A DNA stretch of 64,000 nt, taken from Enterobacter chengduensis. Lineage in GTDB: Bacteria; Pseudomonadota; Gammaproteobacteria; Enterobacterales; Enterobacteriaceae. Shown in pieces: positions 38,424-48,551 of the stretch (position 1 is its first letter; every line of letters begins with the position of its first letter). The notes beneath the pieces were generated by a model that had not been told where the DNA came from, did no database searches, and saw only the letters and a list, made by a program, of their open reading frames with translations. Both the position numbers and the translations under genes were made by a program. The stretch spans positions 1,612,001 through 1,676,000 of the forward strand of contig NZ_CP043318.1 of the NCBI RefSeq assembly GCF_001984825.2, in the 5' to 3' direction.

Positions 38424-39800
38424 ATGAATACATCGCTACCGGCCAATTTTTTATGGGGTAACTCGGTCTCCAGCATGCAGACGGAAGGGGCGTGGAACGA
38501 GGGCGGGAAGGGCATGTCGGTCTACGACATCCGTGAAGCCGGGGAGAATATTTCCGACTGGAAAGTGGCGACCGACTCCTACCACCGCTATCGGGAAGAT
38601 TTCGACCTGATGCAGGACCTGGGCATGAACTGCTACCGTTTCCAGATTTCCTGGAGCCGCGTCTGCCCGCAGGGAGACGGTGATTTTAACGATGAAGGCA
38701 TCGCGTTTTACGACCGCTTTATCGACGACCTGATCGCCCGCGGCATTGAGCCGATGATCTGCCTGTACCACTTCGATATGCCGCTGGCGCTGGCGCAGGA
38801 GTACAACGGCTTCAACGACCGCCGCGTGATGGACGCCTTTATCCGCTACGGCAAGAAGATGATCGACTGCTTTGGCGACCGCGTGAAGTACTGGCTGACC
38901 TTCAACGAGCAGAACATCTTCCATATGCCGGAAGCCTTCCGCATTTCCGGCTATATGAAAGGCGATAAAACCCTGCGCGAGCTGTACGAGCTGCAGCATC
39001 ACACGATGGTGGCGCACATGGCGCTCACCGAATACCTGCACCAGACCAGACCCGGCCAGCTGATGGGCGGCATGCTGGCGCACCAGCTGATCTACCCGGC
39101 CACCTGCAAACCGCGCGATATCTTCTGCGCCCAGCAGTATGACGAATTCCTCAACCAGAACCTGCTGCGCGTCTTCGCCGGGCAGGGCTACAGCCCGGCG
39201 GTGATGGCGGTGGTGGAGCAGGAAGGGTTTGGCGATATCTACCGCGCCGAGGATTTAGCCCTGCTGGCGCGAACTAAAAACGACTATATGGCCTTCAGCT
39301 ACTACGCCAGCAAAACGCTGGACAGCGACGCCATCCCGGAAGGCACGCCGGTAAATTATTACCTGCTGCACGGCGAGAAAAACAACCCATACCTGAAGGC
39401 CACCGAGTGGAACTGGCAGATTGACCCGCTCGGCTTTCGCACCATCATCACCCGCTACGCCAACGACTGGCGGATGCCGGTCTTCCCGATCGAAAACGGC
39501 ATTGGGGTGATTGAGTCCTGGGACGGCGTGAACCCGATTGAGGACACCTACCGCATCGACTACCACCGGGCGCATATCGAGGCGATGAAAGCGGCGATGT
39601 TCGAGGACGGGGCAGAGGTCATTGGCTACCTCGGCTGGGGGTTAATCGACATTCTCAGCTCCCAGGGCGACATGCGTAAGCGCTACGGCGTGGTCTACGT
39701 CAACCGTGAAAACCACGACCTGAAAGACCTCAGGCGCGTGCCGAAGAAGAGCTACGCGTGGTTAAAACAGGTTATCCATACCAACGGACGCGAGATGTAA
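38424..39800 (+). CDS. 6-phospho-beta-glucosidase (GH1)
   Basis: 458 residues, glycoside hydrolase family 1. The acid/base glutamate is in TFNEQN (about residue 170). The nucleophile glutamate is in PIENG (about 356), a variant of the usual TENG. The phosphate-binding stretch before RKRYGVVYVN, typical of 6-phospho-beta-glycosidases, is present. It should split sugar phosphates brought in by the PTS permease encoded next. GGGAGAG ribosome site. First gene of a three-gene operon with the EIIC and GntR genes. Confidence 0.93.
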   Translation: MNTSLPANFLWGNSVSSMQTEGAWNEGGKGMSVYDIREAGENISDWKVATDSYHRYREDFDLMQDLGMNCYRFQISWSRVCPQGDGDFNDEGIAFYDRFIDDLIARGIEPMICLYHFDMPLALAQEYNGFNDRRVMDAFIRYGKKMIDCFGDRVKYWLTFNEQNIFHMPEAFRISGYMKGDKTLRELYELQHHTMVAHMALTEYLHQTRPGQLMGGMLAHQLIYPATCKPRDIFCAQQYDEFLNQNLLRVFAGQGYSPAVMAVVEQEGFGDIYRAEDLALLARTKNDYMAFSYYASKTLDSDAIPEGTPVNYYLLHGEKNNPYLKATEWNWQIDPLGFRTIITRYANDWRMPVFPIENGIGVIESWDGVNPIEDTYRIDYHRAHIEAMKAAMFEDGAEVIGYLGWGLIDILSSQGDMRKRYGVVYVNRENHDLKDLRRVPKKSYAWLKQVIHTNGREM

Positions 39801-39851
39801 GCCGTACGCTGCCGGGCCGTTTTTGTGACTGATTGATGGGAACTCTCCGCT

Positions 39852-41174
39852 ATGTCTGAAACAAAAATCACACCGCATATGCAGTCCTTTGTCGATAAAT
39901 TTGTCGAGTTCTCGGCGCGCCTGGCAAACCAGGTGCACCTGCGCTCCCTGCGCGACGCCTTCGCCACGGTGATGCCCATTTTCATCCTCGCCGGCCTGGC
40001 GGTGCTGGTGAACAACGTGGTGTTTCCGTGGATTTTTCACGGCGATGCGCTGGCACACTTCAAAGTGTGGGGCGAGGCGATTATCAACGGCACGCTGAAC
40101 ATCGCCGCGCTGCTGCTGGCGCCGATGATCGCCTGGTCGCTGGCGCGCAACAAAGATTTCGACAATCCGGTCTCGGCAGTGGTTATCGCCGTGAGCAGCT
40201 TCATCATCATGATGCCGATGCGCCTGCAGATTACGCCCGTCGGCAGCGAGGCTGCGGTCAGCGTGACCCAGGTGCTGACCTTCGCCAACATCGGCTCGAC
40301 CGGGATATTCGCCGGGGTGCTGATCGGGCTGCTCTCAACGGAGGTCTTTATCGCCATCTCGCGCCTGAAGGCGCTGCACATTTCGCTTGGGGAAAACGTG
40401 CCCCCGGCGGTGAGCAAATCCTTCACCGCGCTGATCCCGACCATCCTCACGCTCTCCCTGTTCGCGGTGCTGGCGGCGATACTGGCAAACGTGCTGCACA
40501 CGGATCTGATCCATCTCATTACCACCTTTATCCAGCAGCCGCTGCGGCTGATCAACACCAGCCTGCCGGGGACGATTTTCATCTACAGCTTCGGTAACTT
40601 CCTGTTCACGCTCGGGATTCACCAGTCGGTGGTCAACAGCGTGGTGCTGGAGCCGTTCCTGCTGATCAACACCAACGAGAACATGCTGGCCTTCGCCAAC
40701 GGCCAGCCCATCCCGCACATCATCAACAACATCTTCGTGCCGACCTTTGGCATGGTGGGCGGAACGGGCAGCACGATCTCGCTGCTGATCGCCATCTTTA
40801 TCTTCTCCCGGCAAAAATCGGCGAAGCAGGTGGCGCGCCTGTCGCTGGCGCCCGGATTATTCAACATCAACGAGCCGGTGATTTTTGGCCTGCCGATCGT
40901 GTTTAACCTGCCGCTGATGATCCCGTTCGTGCTGCTGCCCGCTATAGGCATCTACTTCGCCTGGCTCTGCACCACGCTGGGGTTAATGTCGCGCTGCGTG
41001 GTGATGATCCCGTGGACCACGCCGCCGATTCTCAGCGCCTGGCTGGCCACGGCAGGGGACTGGCGGGCGGTGGTGGTGCAGTTGGCAATCATCGTATTTG
41101 GTGTATTCTTCTACCTGCCTTTCCTCAAAATTGCCGAGCGAGTGGCCTTGAAAAACAGCGGGATAGAAAACTAA
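39852..41174 (+). CDS. PTS EIIC permease, cellobiose/lactose family
   Basis: 440 residues with about ten membrane segments. Family features include the N-terminal LRSLRDAFATVMPIFILAGL and the substrate loop FNINEPVIFGLPIVFN near 335-350. No EIIA or EIIB domain is attached or encoded nearby, so it must borrow these parts from another cellobiose-type PTS in the cell. It imports a beta-glucoside with phosphorylation at C6. It follows the GH1 gene by 51 bases. Confidence 0.92.
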   Translation: MSETKITPHMQSFVDKFVEFSARLANQVHLRSLRDAFATVMPIFILAGLAVLVNNVVFPWIFHGDALAHFKVWGEAIINGTLNIAALLLAPMIAWSLARNKDFDNPVSAVVIAVSSFIIMMPMRLQITPVGSEAAVSVTQVLTFANIGSTGIFAGVLIGLLSTEVFIAISRLKALHISLGENVPPAVSKSFTALIPTILTLSLFAVLAAILANVLHTDLIHLITTFIQQPLRLINTSLPGTIFIYSFGNFLFTLGIHQSVVNSVVLEPFLLINTNENMLAFANGQPIPHIINNIFVPTFGMVGGTGSTISLLIAIFIFSRQKSAKQVARLSLAPGLFNINEPVIFGLPIVFNLPLMIPFVLLPAIGIYFAWLCTTLGLMSRCVVMIPWTTPPILSAWLATAGDWRAVVVQLAIIVFGVFFYLPFLKIAERVALKNSGIEN

Positions 41175-41189
41175 CAGAAAGGAAGGACG

Positions 41190-41906
41190 ATGGCGGCGAA
41201 GTACATCACCATAGCGCGGGAAATCAAGAAACGCATTATCAGCCAGCAGTACGCCGCCAACGAACCGCTGCCGGACCAGTTTGCGCTGGCGGCGGAGTTC
41301 AGCACCAGCCGGATGACCATCCAGCAGGCGATGCGCCAGCTGATCGTCGAAGGGCTGGTCTATACCCGCCAGGGGCAGGGCACGTTCATCCGCAAAAACT
41401 TCCTTCAGCTTTCCCAGTGGGATCTCTCCGGCAGCGACTATTTTGGCGCCACCAAAACATGGGAACATCTGGGCACGGTCACGAGTCGGGTGGTGCATTT
41501 CGAGCTGCGCTTCCCGAACGAAAAGGAGCAGGCTTCGCTGATGGTAAACGCCGATGCGCCTGTCTATGACTTCATTCGACTGCGCTTGCTGAACGGCGAA
41601 CCGATGTCGCTGGATTCCACCGTGATGCCGATGAATCTGGTGCCGGGCCTGACGAAAACTCATCTTGAAGGATCTGTGTTCCAGTACGTGCAGGAGACGC
41701 TGGGGCTGAAAATTATGGGATCGTACCGGGTGGTGAGGGCGCTCAAGCCTAATGCGCTGGACAGGGAACATCTGGTCTGTGAGGAAACCGATCCCGTACT
41801 GGAAGTGGAGCAGGTGATTTATCTCGAGGACGGTACGCCGCTGGAGTATGCCCACTGCCACTATCGATACGACCACGGCGGGATCGTGATCGTGAATAAC
41901 GGGTAA
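41190..41906 (+). CDS. GntR/HutC-family transcriptional regulator
   Basis: 238 residues. N-terminal winged helix (about 1-68) with EFSTSRMTIQQAMRQLIVEG and the wing VYTRQGQGTFI; C-terminal UTRA ligand domain (about 90-235) with SLDSTVMPMNLVPGL and LEVEQVIYLEDGTPLEY. It most likely represses its own operon through the twin ATGACTAGTCAT sites, with a phosphorylated sugar as inducer. It lies 15 bases after the EIIC gene and ends at a bidirectional terminator. Confidence 0.92.
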   Translation: MAAKYITIAREIKKRIISQQYAANEPLPDQFALAAEFSTSRMTIQQAMRQLIVEGLVYTRQGQGTFIRKNFLQLSQWDLSGSDYFGATKTWEHLGTVTSRVVHFELRFPNEKEQASLMVNADAPVYDFIRLRLLNGEPMSLDSTVMPMNLVPGLTKTHLEGSVFQYVQETLGLKIMGSYRVVRALKPNALDREHLVCEETDPVLEVEQVIYLEDGTPLEYAHCHYRYDHGGIVIVNNG

Positions 41907-41936
41907 AAAAAAGCGGGCATCGACGCCCGCTTTTTT
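41905..41936. terminator. Bidirectional terminator between gntR-type gene and ldtB
   Basis: The stem AAAAAAGCGGGC / GCCCGCTTTTTT has a 6-base loop, with A-run and T-run on the two sides. It can stop both convergent transcripts. Confidence 0.93.
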
Positions 41937-41947
41937 AATGCGCGTGA

Positions 41948-42868
41948 TTAGTTCAAGCGCACCGGCATACCGGAGCGGTTCTGCACGGCCTGGTCAACAA
42001 TGGTCGTTTCCACGTCTGGCTGAGAGGTCACCGCCTGCACCGCGCTGTTCAGCGTCACAGGAACAACTTCGTTGTTGTTGATCTGGTCTTCGCTGGTGGA
42101 CAGCGGGTTGTGCACTTCGATGTAGCGGCTGCCGTCTGGCTCAGAGGTCGCTTTCACCGGTTCGTTGATGAACTGCACGCGCGTACCGACCGGTACGTTT
42201 TCGAACAGGAACTTGATGTCGTCGTTACGCAGACGCACGCAGCCGTGGCTCACGCGCAGGCCGATACCGAAGTTGGCGTTGGTGCCGTGAATAGCGTACA
42301 GACGACCAATGTACAGCGCGTACAGGCCCATCGGGTTATCCGGGCCCGCTGGCACAACGGCCGGCAGCGGTTCGCCCGCAGCGATGTATTCCGCGTGCAT
42401 TTTGGCGGTCGGCGTCCAGGTTGGGCCCGCTTTCTTACGCTCAACTTTGGTGGTCCAGTTCATTGGGGTGTCTTTACCCAGCTGGCCGATACCGATTGGC
42501 AGCACGATCACGGTGTTGGTGCCTTTCGGGTAGTAATACAGACGCATTTCGGCGCTGTTAATTACGATACCTTCGTGAACGGTATCCGGCAGGATCAGCT
42601 GCTGAGGGATATTCAGCACGGTACCCGCTTTTGGCAGATACGGGTCAACGCCCGGGTTCGCTTCCAGCATGTTAGACAGGCCCAGCTGGTACTGCGCCGC
42701 GAAGTACTCCAGCGGCTGAGAGTTACCTTCAGGAACCGTCACCACCTGGTTTTGACCCACCAGACGGCTACCGTCTGTTGGCAGGGGATACGTCACCGCA
42801 GACGCGGTCTTACAAAAACCTACTACGGCTAACGCCGCCGCAAAAAGCGTTGTTAATTTCATGTTCAT
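41948..42868 (-). CDS. ldtB: L,D-transpeptidase LdtB
   Basis: 306 residues. Signal peptide [19 protein letters not shown] cleaved near TASA, a LysM-like stretch (about 45-95, ending [12 protein letters not shown]), then the YkuD catalytic domain (about 97-235) with [20 protein letters not shown], whose cysteine is the nucleophile. It links Braun lipoprotein to peptidoglycan at the meso-diaminopimelate residue. It is divergent from ybiT. Confidence 0.96.
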   Translation of the reverse strand: MNMKLTTLFAAALAVVGFCKTASAVTYPLPTDGSRLVGQNQVVTVPEGNSQPLEYFAAQYQLGLSNMLEANPGVDPYLPKAGTVLNIPQQLILPDTVHEGIVINSAEMRLYYYPKGTNTVIVLPIGIGQLGKDTPMNWTTKVERKKAGPTWTPTAKMHAEYIAAGEPLPAVVPAGPDNPMGLYALYIGRLYAIHGTNANFGIGLRVSHGCVRLRNDDIKFLFENVPVGTRVQFINEPVKATSEPDGSRYIEVHNPLSTSEDQINNNEVVPVTLNSAVQAVTSQPDVETTIVDQAVQNRSGMPVRLN

Positions 42869-43090
42869 GTTGTGCGAGGTATCTAAGCCATTCTGGCGAT
42901 GAGTTGATAAGTCTGAATCTGTGATGGGAGCGCATTATATGTGCATTCCCGCTCACTGGGAATTCAGATGTGTACGAAATCACATTTTTTTCGATTTTGT
43001 TAAAGTTTAGTGGATTGCCGCAACACGGGATCTCAATTCGGAATTGTGGCATAATGCCGTGTTTATCACACTTTTCGCAGGAATCTCCCC

Positions 43091-44686
43091 GTGTTAGTTA
43101 CCAGCAACGTCACTATGCAGTTTGGCAGTAAGCCGCTGTTCGAAAACATTTCCGTCAAATTTGGCGGCGGCAACCGTTACGGCCTGATTGGTGCCAACGG
43201 TAGCGGAAAATCCACCTTTATGAAGATCCTCGGCGGTGACCTGGAGCCGACGCTCGGCAACGTATCGCTCGACCCTAACGAGCGCATCGGTAAGCTGCGT
43301 CAGGATCAGTTCGCCTTCGAAGAGTTCACCGTGCTGGACACCGTGATCATGGGGCACGCGGAGCTGTGGGAAGTGAAGCAGGAGCGCGATCGCATCTACG
43401 CCCTGGCCGAAATGAGCGAAGAAGACGGCTACAAGGTGGCCGATCTGGAAACGCAGTACGGCGAGATGGACGGCTACTCGGCGGAAGCGCGTGCGGGCGA
43501 GCTGCTGCTGGGCGTGGGCATTCCTGTGGAACAGCATTACGGCCCGATGAGCGAAGTTGCGCCAGGCTGGAAGCTGCGCGTGCTGCTGGCACAGGCGCTG
43601 TTCTCTAACCCGGACATCCTGCTGCTCGACGAACCGACGAACAACCTGGACATCGACACCATCCGCTGGCTGGAGCAGACGCTGAACGACCGCGACAGCA
43701 CCATGATCATCATCTCGCACGACCGTCACTTCCTGAACATGGTCTGTACGCACATGGCGGATCTGGACTACGGCGAGCTGCGCGTCTATCCGGGTAACTA
43801 CGACGAATACATGACGGCGGCCACCCAGGCGCGCGAGCGTCTGCTGGCGGATAACGCCAAGAAGAAAGCGCAGATTGCGGACCTGCAGTCCTTCGTTAGC
43901 CGCTTCAGCGCCAACGCCTCTAAGTCGCGTCAGGCGACCTCGCGTGCACGTCAGATTGACAAAATCAAGCTGGAAGAGGTTAAAGCCTCCAGCCGTCAGA
44001 ACCCGTTCATCCGCTTCGAGCAGGACAAGAAGCTGTTTCGTAACGCGCTGGAAGTGGAAGCCCTTACCAAAGGCTTCGATGAAGGCCCGCTGTTTAAAAA
44101 CTTCAACCTGCTGCTGGAAGTGGGCGAGAAGATTGCCATTCTGGGCGCCAACGGCGTGGGTAAATCTACTATGCTGAAAACCCTGGTCGGCGAACTGCAG
44201 CCGGACAACGGCACCGTGAAGTGGTCCGAAAACGCGCAGATTGGCTATTACGCGCAGGACCATGAGTACGAGTTTGAAAACGACCTGACCGTCTTCGACT
44301 GGATGAGCCAGTGGAAGCAGGAAGGCGACGACGAGCAGGCGGTGCGCAGCATTCTGGGCCGTCTGCTGTTCAGCCAGGACGACATCAAAAAGCCGGCAAA
44401 AGTGCTCTCCGGTGGTGAAAAAGGCCGCATGCTGTTCGGCAAGCTGATGATGGAAAAACCCAACATCCTGGTGATGGACGAACCGACTAACCACCTGGAT
44501 ATGGAATCGATCGAATCGCTGAACATGGCGCTGGAGATGTATCAGGGCACCCTGATCTTCGTCTCTCACGACCGTGAGTTCGTCAGCTCGCTGGCGACCC
44601 GCGTGATTGAAATTACGCCAGAGCGCGTGGTGGACTTCACCGGTAACTATGAAGATTACCTGCGCAGTAAAGGTATCGAAAACTAA
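43091..44686 (+). CDS. ybiT: ABC-F protein YbiT
   Basis: 531 residues with a GTG start ([14 protein letters not shown]), preceded by GCAGGAA. Two ATPase domains: Walker [10 protein letters not shown] (about 36) and GANGVGKST (about 350), signature [10 protein letters not shown] in the second, Walker [14 protein letters not shown] and [13 protein letters not shown]. The linker (about 240-310) is the charged P-site tRNA interaction motif typical of ABC-F translation factors. No membrane segments. It should act on the ribosome, as EttA and Uup do. Confidence 0.95.
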   Translation: MLVTSNVTMQFGSKPLFENISVKFGGGNRYGLIGANGSGKSTFMKILGGDLEPTLGNVSLDPNERIGKLRQDQFAFEEFTVLDTVIMGHAELWEVKQERDRIYALAEMSEEDGYKVADLETQYGEMDGYSAEARAGELLLGVGIPVEQHYGPMSEVAPGWKLRVLLAQALFSNPDILLLDEPTNNLDIDTIRWLEQTLNDRDSTMIIISHDRHFLNMVCTHMADLDYGELRVYPGNYDEYMTAATQARERLLADNAKKKAQIADLQSFVSRFSANASKSRQATSRARQIDKIKLEEVKASSRQNPFIRFEQDKKLFRNALEVEALTKGFDEGPLFKNFNLLLEVGEKIAILGANGVGKSTMLKTLVGELQPDNGTVKWSENAQIGYYAQDHEYEFENDLTVFDWMSQWKQEGDDEQAVRSILGRLLFSQDDIKKPAKVLSGGEKGRMLFGKLMMEKPNILVMDEPTNHLDMESIESLNMALEMYQGTLIFVSHDREFVSSLATRVIEITPERVVDFTGNYEDYLRSKGIEN

Positions 44687-44690
44687 AAAA

Positions 44691-44724
44691 AGCCGGGTGG
44701 CGGCTTCGCCTTACCCGGCCTACG
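44691..44724. repeat. REP-type palindrome
   Basis: GCCGGGTGGCGGCTTCGCC and TTACCCGGCCTACG form a classical REP unit 4 bases after the ybiT stop. Confidence 0.85.
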
Positions 44725-44730
44725 TTCCAT

Positions 44731-44776
44731 TCCCTCTCCCTGTGGGAGAGGGTTAGGGTGAGGGCATCAGGCCGCA
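44731..44776. repeat. Dispersed CCCTCTCCC/GAGGGCATC repeat, copy 1
   Basis: CCCTCTCCC-TGT-GGGAGAGGG is followed by TTAGGGTGAGGGCATCAGG and CCGCAC. The same unit occurs inverted at 56361-56410 with only about one base change, and as a variant at 52154-52197. Confidence 0.85.
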
Positions 44777-47140
44777 CTAGATCACCCACTCGCCCCCTTC
44801 AACCCCGTTTACCAGCAGCGTACGTTTTTCCCCTACAGGCAGCGACACCTTCAGCGCCTTCCACGCCGGACGATAGTCTCCGCGCGCGTTAACCTTCAGG
44901 TTGATGGTCGCGCCATCGCACATCATTTCCCATTCCACCCACAGCGCGTTGCCGGTCTGGTAGCCCCAGCTTTCGCCGTCGTCTTCAAACAGGATGCCTG
45001 AGGTTGTCCCGACGCCCTTCACCGGGAACAGCTTCAGCTCACGGGTAGTATCTTTTTCGGCACTCACATGCGTAATGCGTTCGCTCATCGGCAGACCGGC
45101 ACCGGCGCGCACCAGCAGCGGCAGCTTTTCCAGCGGCGCGTTGAGGACGATCGACTGCCCGCCCGCATACCATTCGTGGGTGTAAAAATCATACCAGCCG
45201 GTGTCGTTATCCGGCAGCCAGACGCGGCGCTCGCGCTGCCCGGCTTCGACGACGCTGGCCACCAGCAGGTCGCGGCCCAGCAGGAAGTCATCGCACTCCT
45301 CAAACGTCTGCGCATCATGCTCGTGGTCGAGGAAGGTCGGGCGCAGCATCGGTTCGTCGTCGGCGTGCGCCTGCCAGAGCAGGGTGTAGAGATAGGGCAG
45401 CAGACGGTAGCGCAGCTCAATCGCGCCGCGAATGGCTGGCGTGACGCCCGGGTACATCCACGGCTCGTTCACCGTGTGGTCATCGTTCCACGAGTGAATG
45501 GTAAAGCGCGGGTGCATCACGCCGTTCTGCACCCAGCGCACGAACAGCTCGGCGTCCGGCTTGTCGCCGGAGAAACCGCCGACGTCGTGGCCGACGTTGA
45601 ACAGCCCGGAGAGGCTCATGCCCAGCCCCATACGGATGTTATAGCGCAGGGTATCCCAGCTGGTGCGGTTATCGCCGCTCCAGGTCTGGACGTAGCGCTG
45701 CATCCCGGCACAGCCGGAGCGGGAGATAAGATACGGACGTTTCTCCGGCGCAAAGCGCTGCTGCGCTTCCAGCGAGGCGCGCATCATCAGCAGCGGCATC
45801 ACCGGGCGAATGTGCTTGATGGCGATCTCCCTGCCGAAGCCGAAGCAGCGCGCTTCCCCGTCCCACACTTCGTATTCGTTGTTGTCGTTCCAGGTCGAGT
45901 CGATGCCCATCTCCAGCAGCTGCGTGGTCACGCCTTCCTGCCACCACCGCACCGTCTGCGGGTTGGTAAAGTCGAGGTGCGAGCCTTCGTCATCCCAGAA
46001 GCTGGAACGCTCCGGTGCATCGGTTTCTGAATCGCGAATGAACAGGCCGCTCTCCGCCACTTCGTTATAGCGCGGATGGTCCTGCAGCAGGCACGGCTTG
46101 ATGTTTGCCGCCAGCTTCAATCCCGCGTCGTGGAACGCCTGGCTCATCACCTTCGGCTGCGGCACCTTGTCGTAGTTCCAGTTGAAGACGTAGCGCTTGC
46201 CGTTGATGGAGGTATAGCCGGAGGAGAGCTGGAACGAGTCGCACGGAATGGCGTGCTCTTGGCACAGGCGGATGAAGTTCATCAGCTGGTTTTGCGCGTC
46301 CGGCGCGTCGGTGTAGTGCATGGTCGAGCCGCTGTAGCCCAGGCTCCACTTCGGTCCGAACAGCGTTTTCCCGGTCAGGCGCACGAAGGATTTGGTGACG
46401 TCCAGCACGCGCTTGCCGGTAAAGAGGTAATAGTCGATATCGCCCGCTTCCGCCTGCCAGCGGCGGTAGGCGGTGTGGTAGTTGTCGATCTCGTTGCCCA
46501 GATCCAGCCAGCAGCTGCTCAGGTTGTCGTAGAACAGGCCGTAGCTGACGTCATCGCGGCGGGCGATAGTGAACGGGATGTGCTTGTAGAGCGGGTCGGT
46601 GCTGGCCGCGTTGTAGCCCATCGCGTCGAGGTTACGCATCTCATAGCGCTTGCCGTTGCGCTGCAGATCGCCCGCCTTTTCACCAAGGCCATAGAAACGC
46701 TCGTCCTTGCGGCGGCTGAGGTAGTGCGCCGCGCCGTCGCCGTGGGCGTTCAGCAGGTAGGCGCTGGTGGGGCGGTCGTTGACCAGCGGCTGCCAGTCGC
46801 CCGCCTCATTGCGGTAGTGCCACTCCAGCCACAGCGGCTGGTGGACCGTCACGCGCAGCTGTTCGGTTGCCACGGTGAGCGTCTCATCCTGTTGCGTCAG
46901 GGTCCAGGCCGGGCAGGAGAAACCGCTTATATCGTCACGACGGCGGCCTTCCCACGGCACGTCTTTTTCCGGCGCGATGCTCCAGGTGCGGTCCAGCGCC
47001 AGCTCACCTTTGCGTTTGATCAGCACGCGGAACAGGTTCTCTTCCAGCACATACAGGCACAGGCGGTGCTGGTTATCCACCAGCAGTTCCAGATGGTTTG
47101 CCGACTGCGTTTCAAGGGTCCAGTTTTTCAGGGTTTTCAT
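44777..47140 (-). CDS. GH31 alpha-glycosidase
   Basis: 787 residues from ATG 47140 (a GTG five codons upstream is in frame). Glycoside hydrolase family 31: N-terminal beta domain (about 1-240), TIM barrel (about 241-590) and C-terminal beta domains. The nucleophile aspartate is in GIDSTWNDNNEYE (about 420), the acid/base aspartate in TWSGDNRTSW (about 485). WNDNNE differs from the more common WNDMNEP and recalls isomaltose-type alpha-glucosidases, but substrate cannot be fixed. No signal peptide, so cytoplasmic. It follows the MFS gene by about 17 bases, in one operon. Confidence 0.92.
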   Translation of the reverse strand: MKTLKNWTLETQSANHLELLVDNQHRLCLYVLEENLFRVLIKRKGELALDRTWSIAPEKDVPWEGRRRDDISGFSCPAWTLTQQDETLTVATEQLRVTVHQPLWLEWHYRNEAGDWQPLVNDRPTSAYLLNAHGDGAAHYLSRRKDERFYGLGEKAGDLQRNGKRYEMRNLDAMGYNAASTDPLYKHIPFTIARRDDVSYGLFYDNLSSCWLDLGNEIDNYHTAYRRWQAEAGDIDYYLFTGKRVLDVTKSFVRLTGKTLFGPKWSLGYSGSTMHYTDAPDAQNQLMNFIRLCQEHAIPCDSFQLSSGYTSINGKRYVFNWNYDKVPQPKVMSQAFHDAGLKLAANIKPCLLQDHPRYNEVAESGLFIRDSETDAPERSSFWDDEGSHLDFTNPQTVRWWQEGVTTQLLEMGIDSTWNDNNEYEVWDGEARCFGFGREIAIKHIRPVMPLLMMRASLEAQQRFAPEKRPYLISRSGCAGMQRYVQTWSGDNRTSWDTLRYNIRMGLGMSLSGLFNVGHDVGGFSGDKPDAELFVRWVQNGVMHPRFTIHSWNDDHTVNEPWMYPGVTPAIRGAIELRYRLLPYLYTLLWQAHADDEPMLRPTFLDHEHDAQTFEECDDFLLGRDLLVASVVEAGQRERRVWLPDNDTGWYDFYTHEWYAGGQSIVLNAPLEKLPLLVRAGAGLPMSERITHVSAEKDTTRELKLFPVKGVGTTSGILFEDDGESWGYQTGNALWVEWEMMCDGATINLKVNARGDYRPAWKALKVSLPVGEKRTLLVNGVEGGEWVI

Positions 47141-47157
47141 ATGCAATACATCCACTA

Positions 47158-48459
47158 TCAGGCGCGCTTGGCGCGACGTTCAGCAATAAATGCTACCAGG
47201 AAGACGGCGCCAATCAGGTCAAAGAAGCCCATGGCAATAAAGAGCGGGTTAAAGCCGATTTTGTCGGCGGTCACGCCGATTAACAGCGAGAACAGGAAGC
47301 TGGCGATCCACGCCGCCGAGCCGCGCATGCCGTTGACGGTCGCCATCTGGCCCTTATCAAACGACTCCACGACCAGGGCGCTCAGCATGCAGGAGATGAT
47401 CTGGTGCCCGAAGCCGCCGATGGAGATCAGCACGATGGTGATATACGGGTCGCGGGTAATGGCCACGATGGCCAGCGAGATCATCAGGAATGCGCCCGTC
47501 ACGGAGCTGGCAACGACCGAGTTAACGCGCGAGCAGCCGAACAGACGGGTGTACAGACGCGTCAGGTAGCCGCTCGCCACGCTCCCGAGGTCGGCGGCGA
47601 GGAACGGCAGCCAGGCAAACATCGCAATCTGCTTGAGGTCCATACCGTGCTCTTTGGCAAGGTACAGCGGCACCCAGAAGCTCAGCACCGCCCAGGCCGG
47701 TTCCGCCATAAAAGCCGGGATGGCGATGCCGTAGAAACGTTTGTTTTTCGAGACGGTTTTCAGCGCGGTCAGGAAGGGCAGCTTCACCGCAGGGGGTTCG
47801 TTGTCCTGCTTGATAAACGCCAGCTCGTCCTTGCTCAGGTTCGGGTGCTGCTCCGGGTTATGGTAGAACGCCCACCAGAGGATCACCCACACCAGCGCCA
47901 GCACGCCGGTAAACATAAACGCGCCCTGCCAGCCGAACGACGCATGCGCGAAGTAGATGATAGGCGGGGCCAGCATCGCGCCGATGGAGAAGCCCACGCC
48001 CGCCCAGCCGGCGGCAACGGGACGCTCGGATTTCGGGAACCATTCGCCGATGGTTTTGGCGTTCGCCGGGGTCGCGGCGGCTTCGGACGCCCCCATAAAG
48101 AAGCGCAGAATAGCGAGGTGCAGCCAGCTTCCGGCCCCCGCGTGGAAGATACACATCAGCGCCCAGATCCCGGCGCAGACCATAAAGCCAATCTTCAGGC
48201 CGATGACGTCAATCAGCCAGCCGCACAGGGGCTGGAAAATGGTGTAGGCGATCTGGAATGCGCCGACAATCCAGGAGTACTGCTCGGTGGTGATCCCGAG
48301 GCTCTCTTTCAGTTCCGGGGCGAGGATCCCGAGCGAGTTTCGGGTGATGTAGTTAACGGTGACGCCAAGCAGGAACAGCACCAGTACGTACCAGCGCAGG
48401 TTCTTGATGACGCGACGGGTTTTGCTTGTCGCTACGGTGTTATTGATGTCCTGACTCAT
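47158..48459 (-). CDS. MFS transporter, anion:cation symporter type (ExuT/GudP-like)
   Basis: 433 residues from ATG 48459 (GGAG with 6-base spacing). Twelve helices; motif near helix 1 NYITRNSLGILAPEL and helix 2-4 region PLCGWLIDVIGLKIGF and GASEAAATPANAKTIGEW resemble the hexuronate/galactonate symporter branch. This branch carries organic anions with protons, so the GH31 partner may act on an acidic alpha-glycoside (inference). First gene of the operon with the GH31 gene, divergent from a LacI regulator. Confidence 0.88.
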   Translation of the reverse strand: MSQDINNTVATSKTRRVIKNLRWYVLVLFLLGVTVNYITRNSLGILAPELKESLGITTEQYSWIVGAFQIAYTIFQPLCGWLIDVIGLKIGFMVCAGIWALMCIFHAGAGSWLHLAILRFFMGASEAAATPANAKTIGEWFPKSERPVAAGWAGVGFSIGAMLAPPIIYFAHASFGWQGAFMFTGVLALVWVILWWAFYHNPEQHPNLSKDELAFIKQDNEPPAVKLPFLTALKTVSKNKRFYGIAIPAFMAEPAWAVLSFWVPLYLAKEHGMDLKQIAMFAWLPFLAADLGSVASGYLTRLYTRLFGCSRVNSVVASSVTGAFLMISLAIVAITRDPYITIVLISIGGFGHQIISCMLSALVVESFDKGQMATVNGMRGSAAWIASFLFSLLIGVTADKIGFNPLFIAMGFFDLIGAVFLVAFIAERRAKRA

Positions 48460-48551
48460 TTTACTCTCCACAAGACGGACGGTAAGGGGACGGAGGTTCA
48501 GGTGTCACACGGATTTTTATGCCTTTGATTTCTATCCGTTTAAAAAACCTA

